From positions 124,001 to 188,000 of the forward strand of contig JACKEQ010000004.1 of the NCBI GenBank assembly GCA_020632885.1: 64,000 nucleotides of DNA, in the 5' to 3' direction. A program made the translations under genes and the position numbers. The stretch is from Alphaproteobacteria bacterium (lineage in GTDB: Bacteria; Myxococcota_A; UBA796; GCA-2862545). The notes beneath the pieces were generated by a model that saw only the letters and a program-made list of their open reading frames with translations, was not told the DNA's origin and ran no database searches. Positions within the stretch are counted from its first letter, which is position 1. Every line of letters begins with the position of its first letter. This document shows positions 1 through 8,929 of the stretch, piece after piece.

Positions 1-9
1 CGCACCACG

Positions 10-570
10 GTGCTCCTGCTGCTCGGCCTGGCTGGCTGCCCGGGCGGTTCCAACGCGGGCAAGACGCTCGTGTACGCCCTCGAGGCCCCCCCGGTGCCCA
101 CACTGGACGCCGCGCGCTGCGCCCAGGACGTCGGGCTCGACGTGACGCTGGGCTTCGAGGACAGCATCGCCGTGTCCATCGACAACACGGGTAGGCGGGC
201 CTGGCTGGCGGCGTGCACCCTCGCGGACGACGGCTCGGTGACGACGTGTGGCCTCATGAGCCCCGAGACCGAGCTCGCGCTCGACGGGTCCACGATCACG
301 GGGGGCACGGTGGCCCGCGTGGAGATCGACGGGGACTGCTCGGGAGCGGACCTCACCCTGGACTACACGCTGGTGGTGGACGGGCCGGTGATGGACGCCC
401 ACGTCGAGGCCACCTGGCACCTCGACAACAGCTTCGAGTGCGAGCAGCTGGAGGCGGCCATCATCCAGCAGTCCGGCCGCGGGGTGACAGGGTGCGTGGT
501 GAGCTACGACTTCCAGGCCACCAAGCTCGCGGACTGCGATCTGGCCCTCGGTACGTGCGCCTACGAGTGA
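10..570 (+). CDS. Putative lipoprotein of unknown function
   Basis: This is a 186-residue protein that I do not recognise. Reading from the GTG at 10 gives a very short hydrophobic leader, MLLLLGLAGC, with a lipobox Cys at residue 10, so a lipid-anchored envelope protein is likely. The rest is soluble, acidic and contains about nine further Cys, suggesting disulfides. Only nine bases precede the GTG, so I cannot see a ribosome site, and the real start could lie outside the window. Other lipoproteins here have equally short leaders, which supports the GTG. The last ten bases overlap the 3' end of the convergent gene that follows. Confidence 0.6.
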   Translation: MLLLLGLAGCPGGSNAGKTLVYALEAPPVPTLDAARCAQDVGLDVTLGFEDSIAVSIDNTGRRAWLAACTLADDGSVTTCGLMSPETELALDGSTITGGTVARVEIDGDCSGADLTLDYTLVVDGPVMDAHVEATWHLDNSFECEQLEAAIIQQSGRGVTGCVVSYDFQATKLADCDLALGTCAYE

Positions 571-1895
571 GCCGCGCGGTGGGGTCGCCGTCGGACGAGC
601 AGGAGCCCGACGGGCACGAAGACCAGCCCACCGGGTGAGCCCGACGCACAGCCGCACCCCGAGCCTCCGCCGCTGACGTCCGTGTCGGAGTCCGCGTCCG
701 TGTCGGAGTCGGCGTCCGTGTCGGCGTCGGAGTCGGCGTCCGTGTCGGAGTCCGCGTCCGTGTCGGAGTCCGCGTCCGTGTCGGAGTCCGCGTCCGTGTC
801 CGTGTCGCTGTCCGCATCGCTGTCGGTGTCGGAATCCGCGTCGCTGTCCGTGTCCGCATCGCTGTCGGCGTCCGTGTCCGTGTCCGTGTCCGTGTCGCTG
901 TCGGTGTCCGTGTCCGCGTCCCCCCCGGTGTCACCGGTGTCGTCGAGGGATGCGTCACCTCCGGTGCAGTCGTCGTCCACGCCGTTGCCGGGCACCTCCG
1001 GGTGGCCCGGGTTGACCGCGGGCTCGGTGTCGTCGCAGTCACCACCGACGGTGGCGCGATCGGGACCCGGCACGCCACACACCCGCACCGGATCCGCGCC
1101 GAACCCGTCCTGATCGGCGTCCACGTACATGTCCACCGCCGCACCCACCAGGGCGTCCGCGTCGTCGCAGTCGTCGCAGAACGACACCCCGTCCACGTCG
1201 TCGTCGAAGGACCCGCAGGGCTCCAGACGTATGGTGAGCCCGTCAAGCAGGCCCGGGTCCGCCGTGGTGGTCGCCACCACCCCCGCCGAGGCGTCCAGGG
1301 TCTGGGCACCCACCACGGCCTGCCCGATGCCGCTCGCGAGCGCCCAGGGGTTCAGGGGGTCGCTCGTCCCGTACGCCATCACGATGGTGCCGGTGGCCTT
1401 GTCGAGCCGCGCCTGGGCCTCGACGCTGCCGGGGTCGCCGGGCTGGAAGCTGTAGTACTCGAGGTTCTTCCAGTACACCGTGACCGACGTGGCGTCCTCC
1501 CAGAACCGGAGGTCGCCGCCCCCGCCCGCCACGAGCGGGAGCAGGTCGACCCAGAGCACCGCGATGTGGTGCGGGTCGCCAGCGTGGCCGTCGGGGAGGA
1601 GGGCGGGCTGCGAGCTGCACACGCCACCGCCACCGAAGCCGAGCGCGCCGTTCGCGCACACCTGGAGAGTCGTGCGAACGGCCCCGTCGAACAGGAAGCC
1701 CGGCGAGAGCGGGAAGCCCGCGGCCCCGTCGTCACCCACCGGCACCACGGTCCCATTGACGCCGTACGTGGTCTGGAGGGCCGCCGTCTGCTGGAACGTG
1801 TAGGGAGACGCGTCGGGATCGCCGGTCCAGGCGACCTTGAAGGGGTCGAGGGGCGCTGCGGGCTCCCAGGCGCCGGCGACGGCGAGCAGGAGCAC
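561..1895 (-). CDS. Secreted MopE-type metal-binding protein with MYXO-CTERM tail
   Basis: This is a 444-residue exported protein. A short hydrophobic leader (MLLLAVAGAW) is followed by a roughly 200-residue beta-rich region. Next come two MopE-like calcium/copper-binding stretches with repeated CDDCDD and GDCDD motifs (about residues 235-310). A linker of about 80 residues made almost only of Asp with Thr, Ser or Ala follows. The C-terminus has a Gly/Cys stretch (GGGSGCGCA), a hydrophobic segment and an RRR tail. That layout is the MYXO-CTERM sorting signal of myxobacterial surface proteins. The GTG start lies one base after the stop of the TldE-like gene, so the two are probably co-transcribed. 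Binding partner and role are unknown. Confidence 0.75.
   Translation of the reverse strand: MLLLAVAGAWEPAAPLDPFKVAWTGDPDASPYTFQQTAALQTTYGVNGTVVPVGDDGAAGFPLSPGFLFDGAVRTTLQVCANGALGFGGGGVCSSQPALLPDGHAGDPHHIAVLWVDLLPLVAGGGGDLRFWEDATSVTVYWKNLEYYSFQPGDPGSVEAQARLDKATGTIVMAYGTSDPLNPWALASGIGQAVVGAQTLDASAGVVATTTADPGLLDGLTIRLEPCGSFDDDVDGVSFCDDCDDADALVGAAVDMYVDADQDGFGADPVRVCGVPGPDRATVGGDCDDTEPAVNPGHPEVPGNGVDDDCTGGDASLDDTGDTGGDADTDTDSDTDTDTDTDADSDADTDSDADSDTDSDADSDTDTDADSDTDADSDTDADSDTDADSDADTDADSDTDADSDTDVSGGGSGCGCASGSPGGLVFVPVGLLLVRRRPHRAAHS
678..920 (-). repeat. Low-complexity Asp-rich linker repeat
   Basis: About 240 bases of imperfect six-base units encode alternating Asp with Thr, Ser or Ala in the preceding surface-protein gene. 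The codons are nearly all GAC with ACG, AGC, TCC or GCG. The linker probably holds the protein away from its C-terminal anchor and may bind calcium. A shorter version of the same repeat occurs at 9008-9091. Confidence 0.85.
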
Positions 1896-1896
1896 G

Positions 1897-3183
1897 TCAG
1901 CCCGCCAGCACGAGGCCGTCCGCGATCAGCGAAGCGGCGTCGACGTGCCCGATGCGGTCGGTGTTGTTGCACACCTCCACGATCCCCGCGAAGAGCGCGC
2001 CGAGGTCGCCCGTGAGCCGCACCCGCTGCATCGCGCCGACGGGGATGTTGGCGTCCATCACGACCCCGTCCACCACGACGTCGAGGGCTCCGGTGTCGAG
2101 GTCGAGCCCCGACAGATCGTAGAGATCGTCGATCTGGAGCGACGGCCCGCCGAGCTCGGTCAGCAGCGCGTTGATCGACCGGGTGCCCTCGCGCATGACG
2201 AGGTTCCCGGCCATCAGGCCGTCACCCGTGCAGTGCCCGGTGGGCCGGGTGCCCAGCTGGCGCGCGCGCTCGGGGTCCAGGAAGCGACCGCCCACGCATC
2301 CCTCGCGGATCAGGGTGAGCGGAACGGGCGGCACGCCGCGATCGTCGAAGGAGCGGGACCGCAGCCCGCCCGCCAGGGCGCCGTCGTCGACCACGTGCAG
2401 CTTGCCCGAGAAGGCGGTGCGTGCAGCCGACAGGAACCCCTTCCCGCCCACGCGCTCCGGTGTGAACCGCTCGCCGATCACATCGAGCAGACGGCTCATG
2501 GGCAACGGCGGGATCACGACGCGCACGGGCCCGGGAGGCAGCGTGCGGCCCTTCTGGAGCAGGGCGTCGGCGCGCTGCACGAGGTTCGTGCCGAGCGGCA
2601 GGCTCGCGACCGACGCGAACGACCTGGAGGCCGTGTGCTGGTGGAGGTCCAGCCCCTTTCCCGTGAGCCCGGCCTCCACGCGGAACCACGTGTCCTCCTC
2701 GGTGAGCCGGCCCCCCTTCGACGACAGCCACGTGCGGCGGCGAAGCGCGTCCTCGTAGACGATCGGGCCCGGCTCGAAGCGGCGGTCCTTCAGCTGGGCC
2801 CGCACGTCGTCCACCACCTCGATGCGGCCGTCCGCGTCGAGCCGATCGTAGCGACGGTCGCGCACGGACAGCGCCCCGGACGGCGTGTCCATGCGGCCCA
2901 CCGGCCCCGCGAGCGCGTCCTCCGGGCTCTCGAAGGTGGACGCCAGCGCCTGCCCCACGAGGTCCATCGCGTCCGCGGGGTCGCCGCGCATCACGCCCAG
3001 GCGACCGCCCGCCACCCACACCCGCACGGTGAGGACGTCGTGGCCGAACGTGCTGGCCTCGGGCTTCCCGGCGCCGCGCACGATGCGGTTGCCGGTGACG
3101 GTCTCGCGGAGCAGCTCGACGCCGAGGGCGCCCTCGTCCTGCGCGGCCTTGATGAACGGTTCGAGATCATCCAGTGTCGTCAT
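1897..3183 (-). CDS. TldD/PmbA family protein, TldE-like
   Basis: This is a 428-residue member of the TldD/PmbA family. It has the family's central beta domain and the C-terminal signature around CTGDGLMAGNLVMREGTRS and the closing NNTDRIG region. The HExxxH zinc motif of TldD is absent, so it resembles the non-catalytic TldE/PmbA partner. TldD/TldE normally form a heterodimeric metalloprotease that trims peptide antibiotics or antitoxins. No TldD partner is in the window, so either the subunit is encoded elsewhere or it acts alone. The ATG at 3183 begins the MTTLDDLEPF sequence, and a TAGGTT box lies seven bases upstream of it. Confidence 0.85.
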   Translation of the reverse strand: MTTLDDLEPFIKAAQDEGALGVELLRETVTGNRIVRGAGKPEASTFGHDVLTVRVWVAGGRLGVMRGDPADAMDLVGQALASTFESPEDALAGPVGRMDTPSGALSVRDRRYDRLDADGRIEVVDDVRAQLKDRRFEPGPIVYEDALRRRTWLSSKGGRLTEEDTWFRVEAGLTGKGLDLHQHTASRSFASVASLPLGTNLVQRADALLQKGRTLPPGPVRVVIPPLPMSRLLDVIGERFTPERVGGKGFLSAARTAFSGKLHVVDDGALAGGLRSRSFDDRGVPPVPLTLIREGCVGGRFLDPERARQLGTRPTGHCTGDGLMAGNLVMREGTRSINALLTELGGPSLQIDDLYDLSGLDLDTGALDVVVDGVVMDANIPVGAMQRVRLTGDLGALFAGIVEVCNNTDRIGHVDAASLIADGLVLAG

Positions 3184-3190
3184 GAGACGC

Positions 3191-3196
3191 AACCTA
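3191..3196 (-). promoter_or_regulatory. TAGGTT -10-like element for the TldE-like gene
   Basis: On the minus strand TAGGTT ends seven bases before the ATG at 3183. That spacing would put transcription at or near the start codon. It is one of about a dozen similar elements in the window. No clear -35 box is visible. Confidence 0.35.
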
Positions 3197-3238
3197 CCCG
3201 ATCCGACCGCCACCGGTGGCCCGACCCTGGAGCCCTTC

Positions 3239-4180
3239 GTGCTCGTCCTCCTGTCCGCCTGCTTCGCCCCCGCCCCGACCGAGCCGCCCGCGCCCGCACC
3301 GGTCGCCGATCGCGCCCGGGTCGCGCCCGTGGAGGTCGTGGACCCCGCTGGACGTCGGGTGGTCGCGGTGGGCGACCTGCACGGCGACCGCGAGGCCAGC
3401 GTCGCCACCCTCCGCCTGGCGGGGCTCATCGACGAACAGGAGCGCTGGATCGGGGGCGAGACGGTCTTCGTCCAGACCGGCGACGTGACCGACCGCGGGC
3501 CCGACAGCAAGGGTGTGATGGACCTCGTGCGCTCCCTCGTGGAGCCCGCGCGCGCCGCGGGAGGCGAGGTCGTGCTGCTCAACGGCAACCACGAGGTCAT
3601 GAACCTCCAGGGCGACTGGCGCTACGTCTCCGAGGGCGACCTGGCCGGGTTCGGCGGGCGGGAGGCCCGCAAGGCGGCCTTCGCGGAGGGCGGCGAGTAC
3701 GGCCGCTGGCTCACGCAGCTCCCGGTGGTCGCGAAGGTCGGCAGCACGGTCTTCGCCCATGGCGGCATCACCGACACCTTCGCCGAGCTCGGCGTGGACG
3801 GGCTGAACGCGCTCGCACGCCAGCACTACCTCGACACCCCGGGGCCCCTCGGCCACCCGATCCACGGCGACGCCGGGCCCACGTGGTACCGCGGCTACGC
3901 TCAGGACTCCGAGGCCACGGCCTGCCCGATCCTCGAGCGCGCCCTCGCCACGCTCGGCGCCACGCGCATGGTCGTCGGCCACACGGCCCAGCGCACCGGG
4001 GAGCCCCTGGTGCGCTGCGGAGGGCGGTTCACCGTGATCGACATCGGCATCAGCGCCGCGTACGGCTACCACCCGGGCGCCTGGGAGCTCCTGGGCGACG
4101 ACGCGCGGATGCTCCTGTCCACCGGCCCCCGCGACCTTCCGGACCCCTCCCCCGTCGCCAGCCCCGCCGCCCCGGAATAG
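3239..4180 (+). CDS. Lipoprotein calcineurin-like metallophosphoesterase
   Basis: This protein has the full metallophosphoesterase motif set: GDLHGD, a GDVTDRG block, GNHEV, and late His residues in AHGG and GHTA. That fits a two-metal phosphatase of the PPP/ApaH-like group. I start it at the GTG at 3239, giving 313 residues with leader MLVLLSAC, a lipobox Cys at position 8, and a TGGAG ribosome site upstream. An in-frame ATG at 3182 would add 19 residues containing Asp and Glu, which are poor for a signal peptide, and it would overlap the divergent start codon. It is probably anchored in the envelope. The substrate is unknown. Confidence 0.85.
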   Translation: MLVLLSACFAPAPTEPPAPAPVADRARVAPVEVVDPAGRRVVAVGDLHGDREASVATLRLAGLIDEQERWIGGETVFVQTGDVTDRGPDSKGVMDLVRSLVEPARAAGGEVVLLNGNHEVMNLQGDWRYVSEGDLAGFGGREARKAAFAEGGEYGRWLTQLPVVAKVGSTVFAHGGITDTFAELGVDGLNALARQHYLDTPGPLGHPIHGDAGPTWYRGYAQDSEATACPILERALATLGATRMVVGHTAQRTGEPLVRCGGRFTVIDIGISAAYGYHPGAWELLGDDARMLLSTGPRDLPDPSPVASPAAPE

Positions 4181-4203
4181 CATCCCCTCCCTCTGGAGGT
4201 GCC

Positions 4204-7200
4204 ATGTCCGTTGCGAACGCGAGCCACTCCCCCCAAGGCCAGGTGGCGAAGACGCTGGGAGGGTGGCGCGGCTCCCTCGAGGCGGGTGAGCTCCCGCTCT
4301 TCCGGGCCTTCGTCGAGCACACGCTGCCCCGCCTGCGCGGCCCGTTCCTCGCGCAGCACTCGCCGGCCAAGGTGCTCGCGCACCTCGAGACCGCCTTCCG
4401 CTTCACCCAGAAGCGCGCGCCGGGCACCATCAAGTGCGAGCTCCAGCCGTGCGACAAGGGCGTGCAGATCCTCACGAACATGGTGGATCAGCCCTTCATC
4501 GTGGACACGCTCCGGCTGTTCCTGCGCAACAACAAGGCCGACTACCTCGGCGGCTTCAACCTCGTCTTCAAGGCCGAGCGTGACGCGAACGGGGCGCTGA
4601 CCGGCGTGGGCGAGGGCACCACGGAGAGCGTGGTGTTCCTGGAGGCCGAGCGGGGCGAGGTCGACTTCGACAAGGATCCGCCCCACATCCTGATGCGCCT
4701 CCAGACCGCGGAGGCCACAGTGCGCGACTTCCGCGCGATGACCCGCCACGTCGAGCGCTACGTCGAGAAGCTCGAGACCGAGGCCGACCGTCGCCCGGAC
4801 CTCGCCAGCGCCTGCCGCGAGACCGGCGCCTTCCTCACCTGGCTGCTGCGCGAGAACTTCGTGTTCATGGGCCTCTCGGACCACGAAGCCCTCGGGATCC
4901 AGCGCCTGTCGGGCCGCTACTGCACCCAGCCCGAGGGCGACTGGCCGAAGGCCCACGACAGCGGCTTCGTCCGGGTGCGCAAGAGCGCGCTCGAGTCGCC
5001 GATCCACCGGTCCGGACGCATCGACGAGATCCTCGTGACCCTCGGCGACGACACCGAGACCGAGCCGCTCTACATCTGCGGGCTCTTCACCTACCGGGCG
5101 GTCACCCAGCCCAGCCGGAACGTGCCGATCCTGCGGCGCGTCCTGGCCAACATCCTGGCGGCCTCCGAGAACACGCCGGGGTCCTACCGGTACAAGGGCA
5201 TGGCGAACGTCTTCGACAGCCTGCCCACCGAGTTCCTCTTCACGGCCGAGGCCCAGGTCATCGCGGAGATGGTCGACCTCGTGTTCGAGGCCGAGCAGTC
5301 CTCCGACGTCGGGGTGACCTTCTTCCACACCGGCCGTGACGGCGCCTTCTGCCTCGTGGCCATGCCGAAGACCCAGTACAGCGAGGAGCTGCGCCGGGAG
5401 CTCGAGGAGGAGATCCGCCTCACGACCCAGGCCACCTACTGCGACCACGGTCTGTTCGTCGGTCGCTACGACACCGTCCTGCTGCACTACTACCTCACGG
5501 GGGCCAAGCGTCGCCTCGACGAGACCGCGCAGCACGACCTCACCGCGCGTATCCGCCAGGTCGCCACGCCCTGGCAGGCCCGCCTCTGGAACGCGCTCGC
5601 GGAGAGCCACGAGGAGACCATCGCGAGCCGTCTGGCCGACACGTACGGCCGCGCGTTCCCCGAGAGCTACGTCCGCGACACCACGGCCGACCAGGCCGTC
5701 ACCGACATCGACAACCTCCAGCGCCTCTCGCCGGCCAAGAAGGTGATCGCGGAGCTGTACGAGTCCCACGGCGAGCTCCGCCTGCGGCTCTACCAGGCCG
5801 AGGACGTGTTCCTGACGCGGATCCTCCCGGTCCTCGACAACTTCGGGCTCGTCGTCCGCCAGTCCTGGGCCACCGAGGTCGACTCGCGCGGCGGCATGCT
5901 CTACCTCGACACCTTCGTGCTCGACCCCACCGAGGCCCTCCCCCGCACGCTGCTGCTCGAGCGCAAGGTCCTCCTCGAGGACGCGATCGAGGCCGTCTTC
6001 GCGGGGCACATCGAGGACGACGCCCTCAACATGCTCGTCCTCACGGGCGGTCTCACCTGGGCCCAGGTGGACCTCATCCGCGGCTACACCGAGTACAGCC
6101 GGCAGCTCTCCGTGCACCTCTCGGCCAACCGCCTCGTCGAGATCCTCCAGAAGAACCCCGACATGTGCGGCTCGCTCGTCCGCTTCTTCGAGGCGCGCTT
6201 CGACCCCGACCTCGAGGGTGACCGCGACGCGGCGATGGCCCACGCGGCAGACGAGGTGGACCGCGAGCTCCGCTACATCCTCTCCCACGACGAGGATCTG
6301 GTGTTCGCCACGCTCCGGGAGCTCATGCGGGCCACGATCCGCACGAACTTCTACCGGACCGACCGTCCCTTCCACTACCTCTCGTTCAAGCTCGACTGCA
6401 GCCAGGTGCCGAGCATGGGCGCGAACCGCCCGATGTTCGAGATCTACGTGCACCACCGCGAGGTCGAGGGCGTGCACCTCCGCTTCGGGAAGGTCGCCCG
6501 CGGCGGTCTGCGCTGGTCGGACCGCGACGACTACCGCACCGAGGTCCTCGGGCTGGTCACCACGCAGCTCGTCAAGAACGTCGTCATCGTGCCCACGGGC
6601 TCCAAGGGCGGCTTCTACCTGAAGCACCCGAGCCCGGATCCCCGCGTGCGCCGGCAGGAGGCCGACCACCACTACAAGACGTTCATCCGCGGGCTCCTCG
6701 ACGTCACCGACAACAACGTCGACGGCCAGGTCGTCACGCCGCCCCGCGTCGTCCGCCACGACGAGCAGGACCCCTACCTCGTCGTCGCCGCCGACAAGGG
6801 CACCGCGCACCTGTCGGACACCGCGAACGGCATCAGCCGCGAGTACGGCTTCTGGCTCGACGACGCCTTCGCGTCCGGTGGGTCGGTCGGGTACGACCAC
6901 AAGGGCGTGGGCATCACGGCCCGCGGCGCCTGGGTGCTCGTCCGTCGGCACTTCGCCGAGATGGGCGTGGACCCCTACAACGAGCCCTTCACCTGCACGG
7001 GTGTGGGCGACATGGGCGGTGACGTCTTCGGCAACGGGCTCATCGAGAGCGACAAGACCCGGCTGCTGGCGGCCTTCAACCACCTGCACATCTTCCTCGA
7101 CCCCGATCCCGATCCCGCCCGCAGCTACACGGAGCGCAAGCGCCTCTTCGACGCCGTCGGCGGCTGGGACCAGTACGACCTCTCCACCATCTCCGAGGGT

Positions 7201-8862
7201 GGCGGTGTGTTCGACCGTCGCGCGAAGAGCATCCCGCTCTCGCCGCCGTGCCGGAAGATGCTCGGCATCGACGCCGAGGAGGCCGACCCCAACGAGGTCA
7301 TCCACGCCATCCTGAAGATGGAGGTCGACCTCCTCTGGAACGGCGGCATCGGCACGTACGTGAAGGCGTCCAACGAGACCCACGCGGATGCGGACGACCG
7401 CAGCAACGACGCCGTGCGCATCGACGCCACCGAGCTGCGCGCCCGGGTGGTCGGCGAGGGCGGCAACCTCGGCATGACCCAGCGCGCCCGCATCGAGGCA
7501 GACCGCTGTGGTGTGCGCCTGAACACCGACGCCATCGACAACTCGGGTGGCGTGGACCTCTCCGACCACGAGGTCAACCTCAAGATCCTCCTGTCCCGTC
7601 CCGTGGAGCGCGGGGATCTCTCGAACCCCGACCGCAACGCGCTGCTCGAGCAGCTCACGGACGAGGTGGCCGGCCTGGTGCTCGCCAACAACGACGCCCA
7701 CGGCCGTCAGCTCTCCCGCGATCGGATCCGCTCGAAGGCGAACATCTTCGCCTTCGGCCGCGCCATCGCGTTCGTCGAGCGCCACTTCCCCGTCACCCGC
7801 AAGCAGCTCCGGCTGCCCACGGACGCCGAGCTCGCGAACCGCGCCGAGTCCGGCGTGGGCCTCACCCGCCCCGAGCTGGCCGTGCTCTCGGCCTGGGTGA
7901 AGATGTTCGTGTACCGCGAGCTCCTCACCGGCTCGCCCAAGAGCATCCCGGGCTACGACAAGCTCCTGTTCGAGTACTTCCCGGCCGCCGTCCGCGAGCC
8001 CTACGCGGACGACATCCGCAACCACATGCTCGCCGACGAGATCGCGATGACCGTGGCCACCACGTCCATCATCGCGGACGCCGGCGCGGCGTTCTTCCCG
8101 ATGGCCATGGAGACCACCGGGGCGAGCGTCGCGGCCATCGCCACGGCCTACCTCAAGGCCCAGGAGATCGCCCGCGCCCGTGAGGTGCGCAGCACGCTCG
8201 AGGAGCTCCGCACCAGCGTGAGCCTGGAGGCCCTGTACACGAGCTGGGTGCGCGTCGACGCCGGCGCCCAGCACGTGGCCGGCTACTGGCTCTCCGCCCA
8301 CGGGCGCGTCCCCACCGACGAGGAGCTCACGACCATGCGCGAGGCCGCGCATCAGGTCTACCAGCTCCAGGCCTCGGAGGTCGCACGCCGCAACGCGAGC
8401 CTGCTCGCCGAGCTCCGCGACGCCGACATCCCCGACGAGGTCGCCCACCTCATCCTGCAGGCGCAGTACCTCAACGTGGCGCTGATGATCTGGGCAGAGG
8501 CCCGCCGCACCGGCACGGACTTCCCGAAGATGGTCGTGCACCACCTCGCAGTGGCCCGCGCCAGCGGCGTGCAGCGCGTGCTCGAGGACCTCGGGGCCCG
8601 TCCGGCCGGGGGTCGTTGGGATCCCATCGCGCTGTCCATCCTCCACAACCGCTTCCACCAGCTCCTCCGCCAGCTCGTGGCGCGGACGCCGATGGAGGCC
8701 GGAGCCAGCGTGGACGCCGTGGAGGCCCGCCTGCGCAAGGGCTTCCTCCAGGACGTCCGCGATCAGGTGGACGCCATGATCGGCTCCGACGAGGTCGCCA
8801 GCGTGGCCACCCTGATCGTGCTCGAGGAGCGCATCGCCTCGGCGATCACCCGCCTGGCCTGA
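4204..8862 (+). CDS. Large NAD-specific glutamate dehydrogenase (about 180 kDa class)
   Basis: This 1552-residue enzyme oxidises glutamate to 2-oxoglutarate and ammonia with NAD+ in the cytoplasm. It matches the bacterial large GDH family. A long regulatory N-terminal half precedes the catalytic core, which has KVARGGLRWSDRDDY near residue 761, TGSKGGFYLK near 797, NGGIGTYVKASNETH near 1045 and GEGGNLG near 1083. The length fits the 1500-1650-residue class. The ATG at 4204 follows a good GGAGG site. A TAGCAT sequence overlapping the upstream stop could be its -10 box. It appears monocistronic and suggests use of amino acids as carbon and nitrogen sources. Confidence 0.95.
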   Translation: MSVANASHSPQGQVAKTLGGWRGSLEAGELPLFRAFVEHTLPRLRGPFLAQHSPAKVLAHLETAFRFTQKRAPGTIKCELQPCDKGVQILTNMVDQPFIVDTLRLFLRNNKADYLGGFNLVFKAERDANGALTGVGEGTTESVVFLEAERGEVDFDKDPPHILMRLQTAEATVRDFRAMTRHVERYVEKLETEADRRPDLASACRETGAFLTWLLRENFVFMGLSDHEALGIQRLSGRYCTQPEGDWPKAHDSGFVRVRKSALESPIHRSGRIDEILVTLGDDTETEPLYICGLFTYRAVTQPSRNVPILRRVLANILAASENTPGSYRYKGMANVFDSLPTEFLFTAEAQVIAEMVDLVFEAEQSSDVGVTFFHTGRDGAFCLVAMPKTQYSEELRRELEEEIRLTTQATYCDHGLFVGRYDTVLLHYYLTGAKRRLDETAQHDLTARIRQVATPWQARLWNALAESHEETIASRLADTYGRAFPESYVRDTTADQAVTDIDNLQRLSPAKKVIAELYESHGELRLRLYQAEDVFLTRILPVLDNFGLVVRQSWATEVDSRGGMLYLDTFVLDPTEALPRTLLLERKVLLEDAIEAVFAGHIEDDALNMLVLTGGLTWAQVDLIRGYTEYSRQLSVHLSANRLVEILQKNPDMCGSLVRFFEARFDPDLEGDRDAAMAHAADEVDRELRYILSHDEDLVFATLRELMRATIRTNFYRTDRPFHYLSFKLDCSQVPSMGANRPMFEIYVHHREVEGVHLRFGKVARGGLRWSDRDDYRTEVLGLVTTQLVKNVVIVPTGSKGGFYLKHPSPDPRVRRQEADHHYKTFIRGLLDVTDNNVDGQVVTPPRVVRHDEQDPYLVVAADKGTAHLSDTANGISREYGFWLDDAFASGGSVGYDHKGVGITARGAWVLVRRHFAEMGVDPYNEPFTCTGVGDMGGDVFGNGLIESDKTRLLAAFNHLHIFLDPDPDPARSYTERKRLFDAVGGWDQYDLSTISEGGGVFDRRAKSIPLSPPCRKMLGIDAEEADPNEVIHAILKMEVDLLWNGGIGTYVKASNETHADADDRSNDAVRIDATELRARVVGEGGNLGMTQRARIEADRCGVRLNTDAIDNSGGVDLSDHEVNLKILLSRPVERGDLSNPDRNALLEQLTDEVAGLVLANNDAHGRQLSRDRIRSKANIFAFGRAIAFVERHFPVTRKQLRLPTDAELANRAESGVGLTRPELAVLSAWVKMFVYRELLTGSPKSIPGYDKLLFEYFPAAVREPYADDIRNHMLADEIAMTVATTSIIADAGAAFFPMAMETTGASVAAIATAYLKAQEIARAREVRSTLEELRTSVSLEALYTSWVRVDAGAQHVAGYWLSAHGRVPTDEELTTMREAAHQVYQLQASEVARRNASLLAELRDADIPDEVAHLILQAQYLNVALMIWAEARRTGTDFPKMVVHHLAVARASGVQRVLEDLGARPAGGRWDPIALSILHNRFHQLLRQLVARTPMEAGASVDAVEARLRKGFLQDVRDQVDAMIGSDEVASVATLIVLEERIASAITRLA

Positions 8863-8890
8863 TCGCCCGCCATCCTCCCGCGACCGGCGC

Positions 8891-8910
8891 CCGGAGGGGT
8901 TATCCTCCGG
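8891..8910. terminator. Hairpin between GDH gene and repeat lipoprotein
   Basis: A perfect 7-bp stem, CCGGAGG with CCTCCGG around a 6-base loop, sits 29 bases after the dehydrogenase stop and 20 bases before the next start. There is no T-run, so it may be a Rho-assisted terminator or a 5' leader structure. Confidence 0.45.
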
Positions 8911-8929
8911 CGTCTGTCCGGGAGTTGGT

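Noticed and set aside
678..920. Regular repeats that might be a CRISPR array or minisatellite.
   Set aside because: Units are six bases with no unique spacers, and they encode a clear Asp-rich protein linker.
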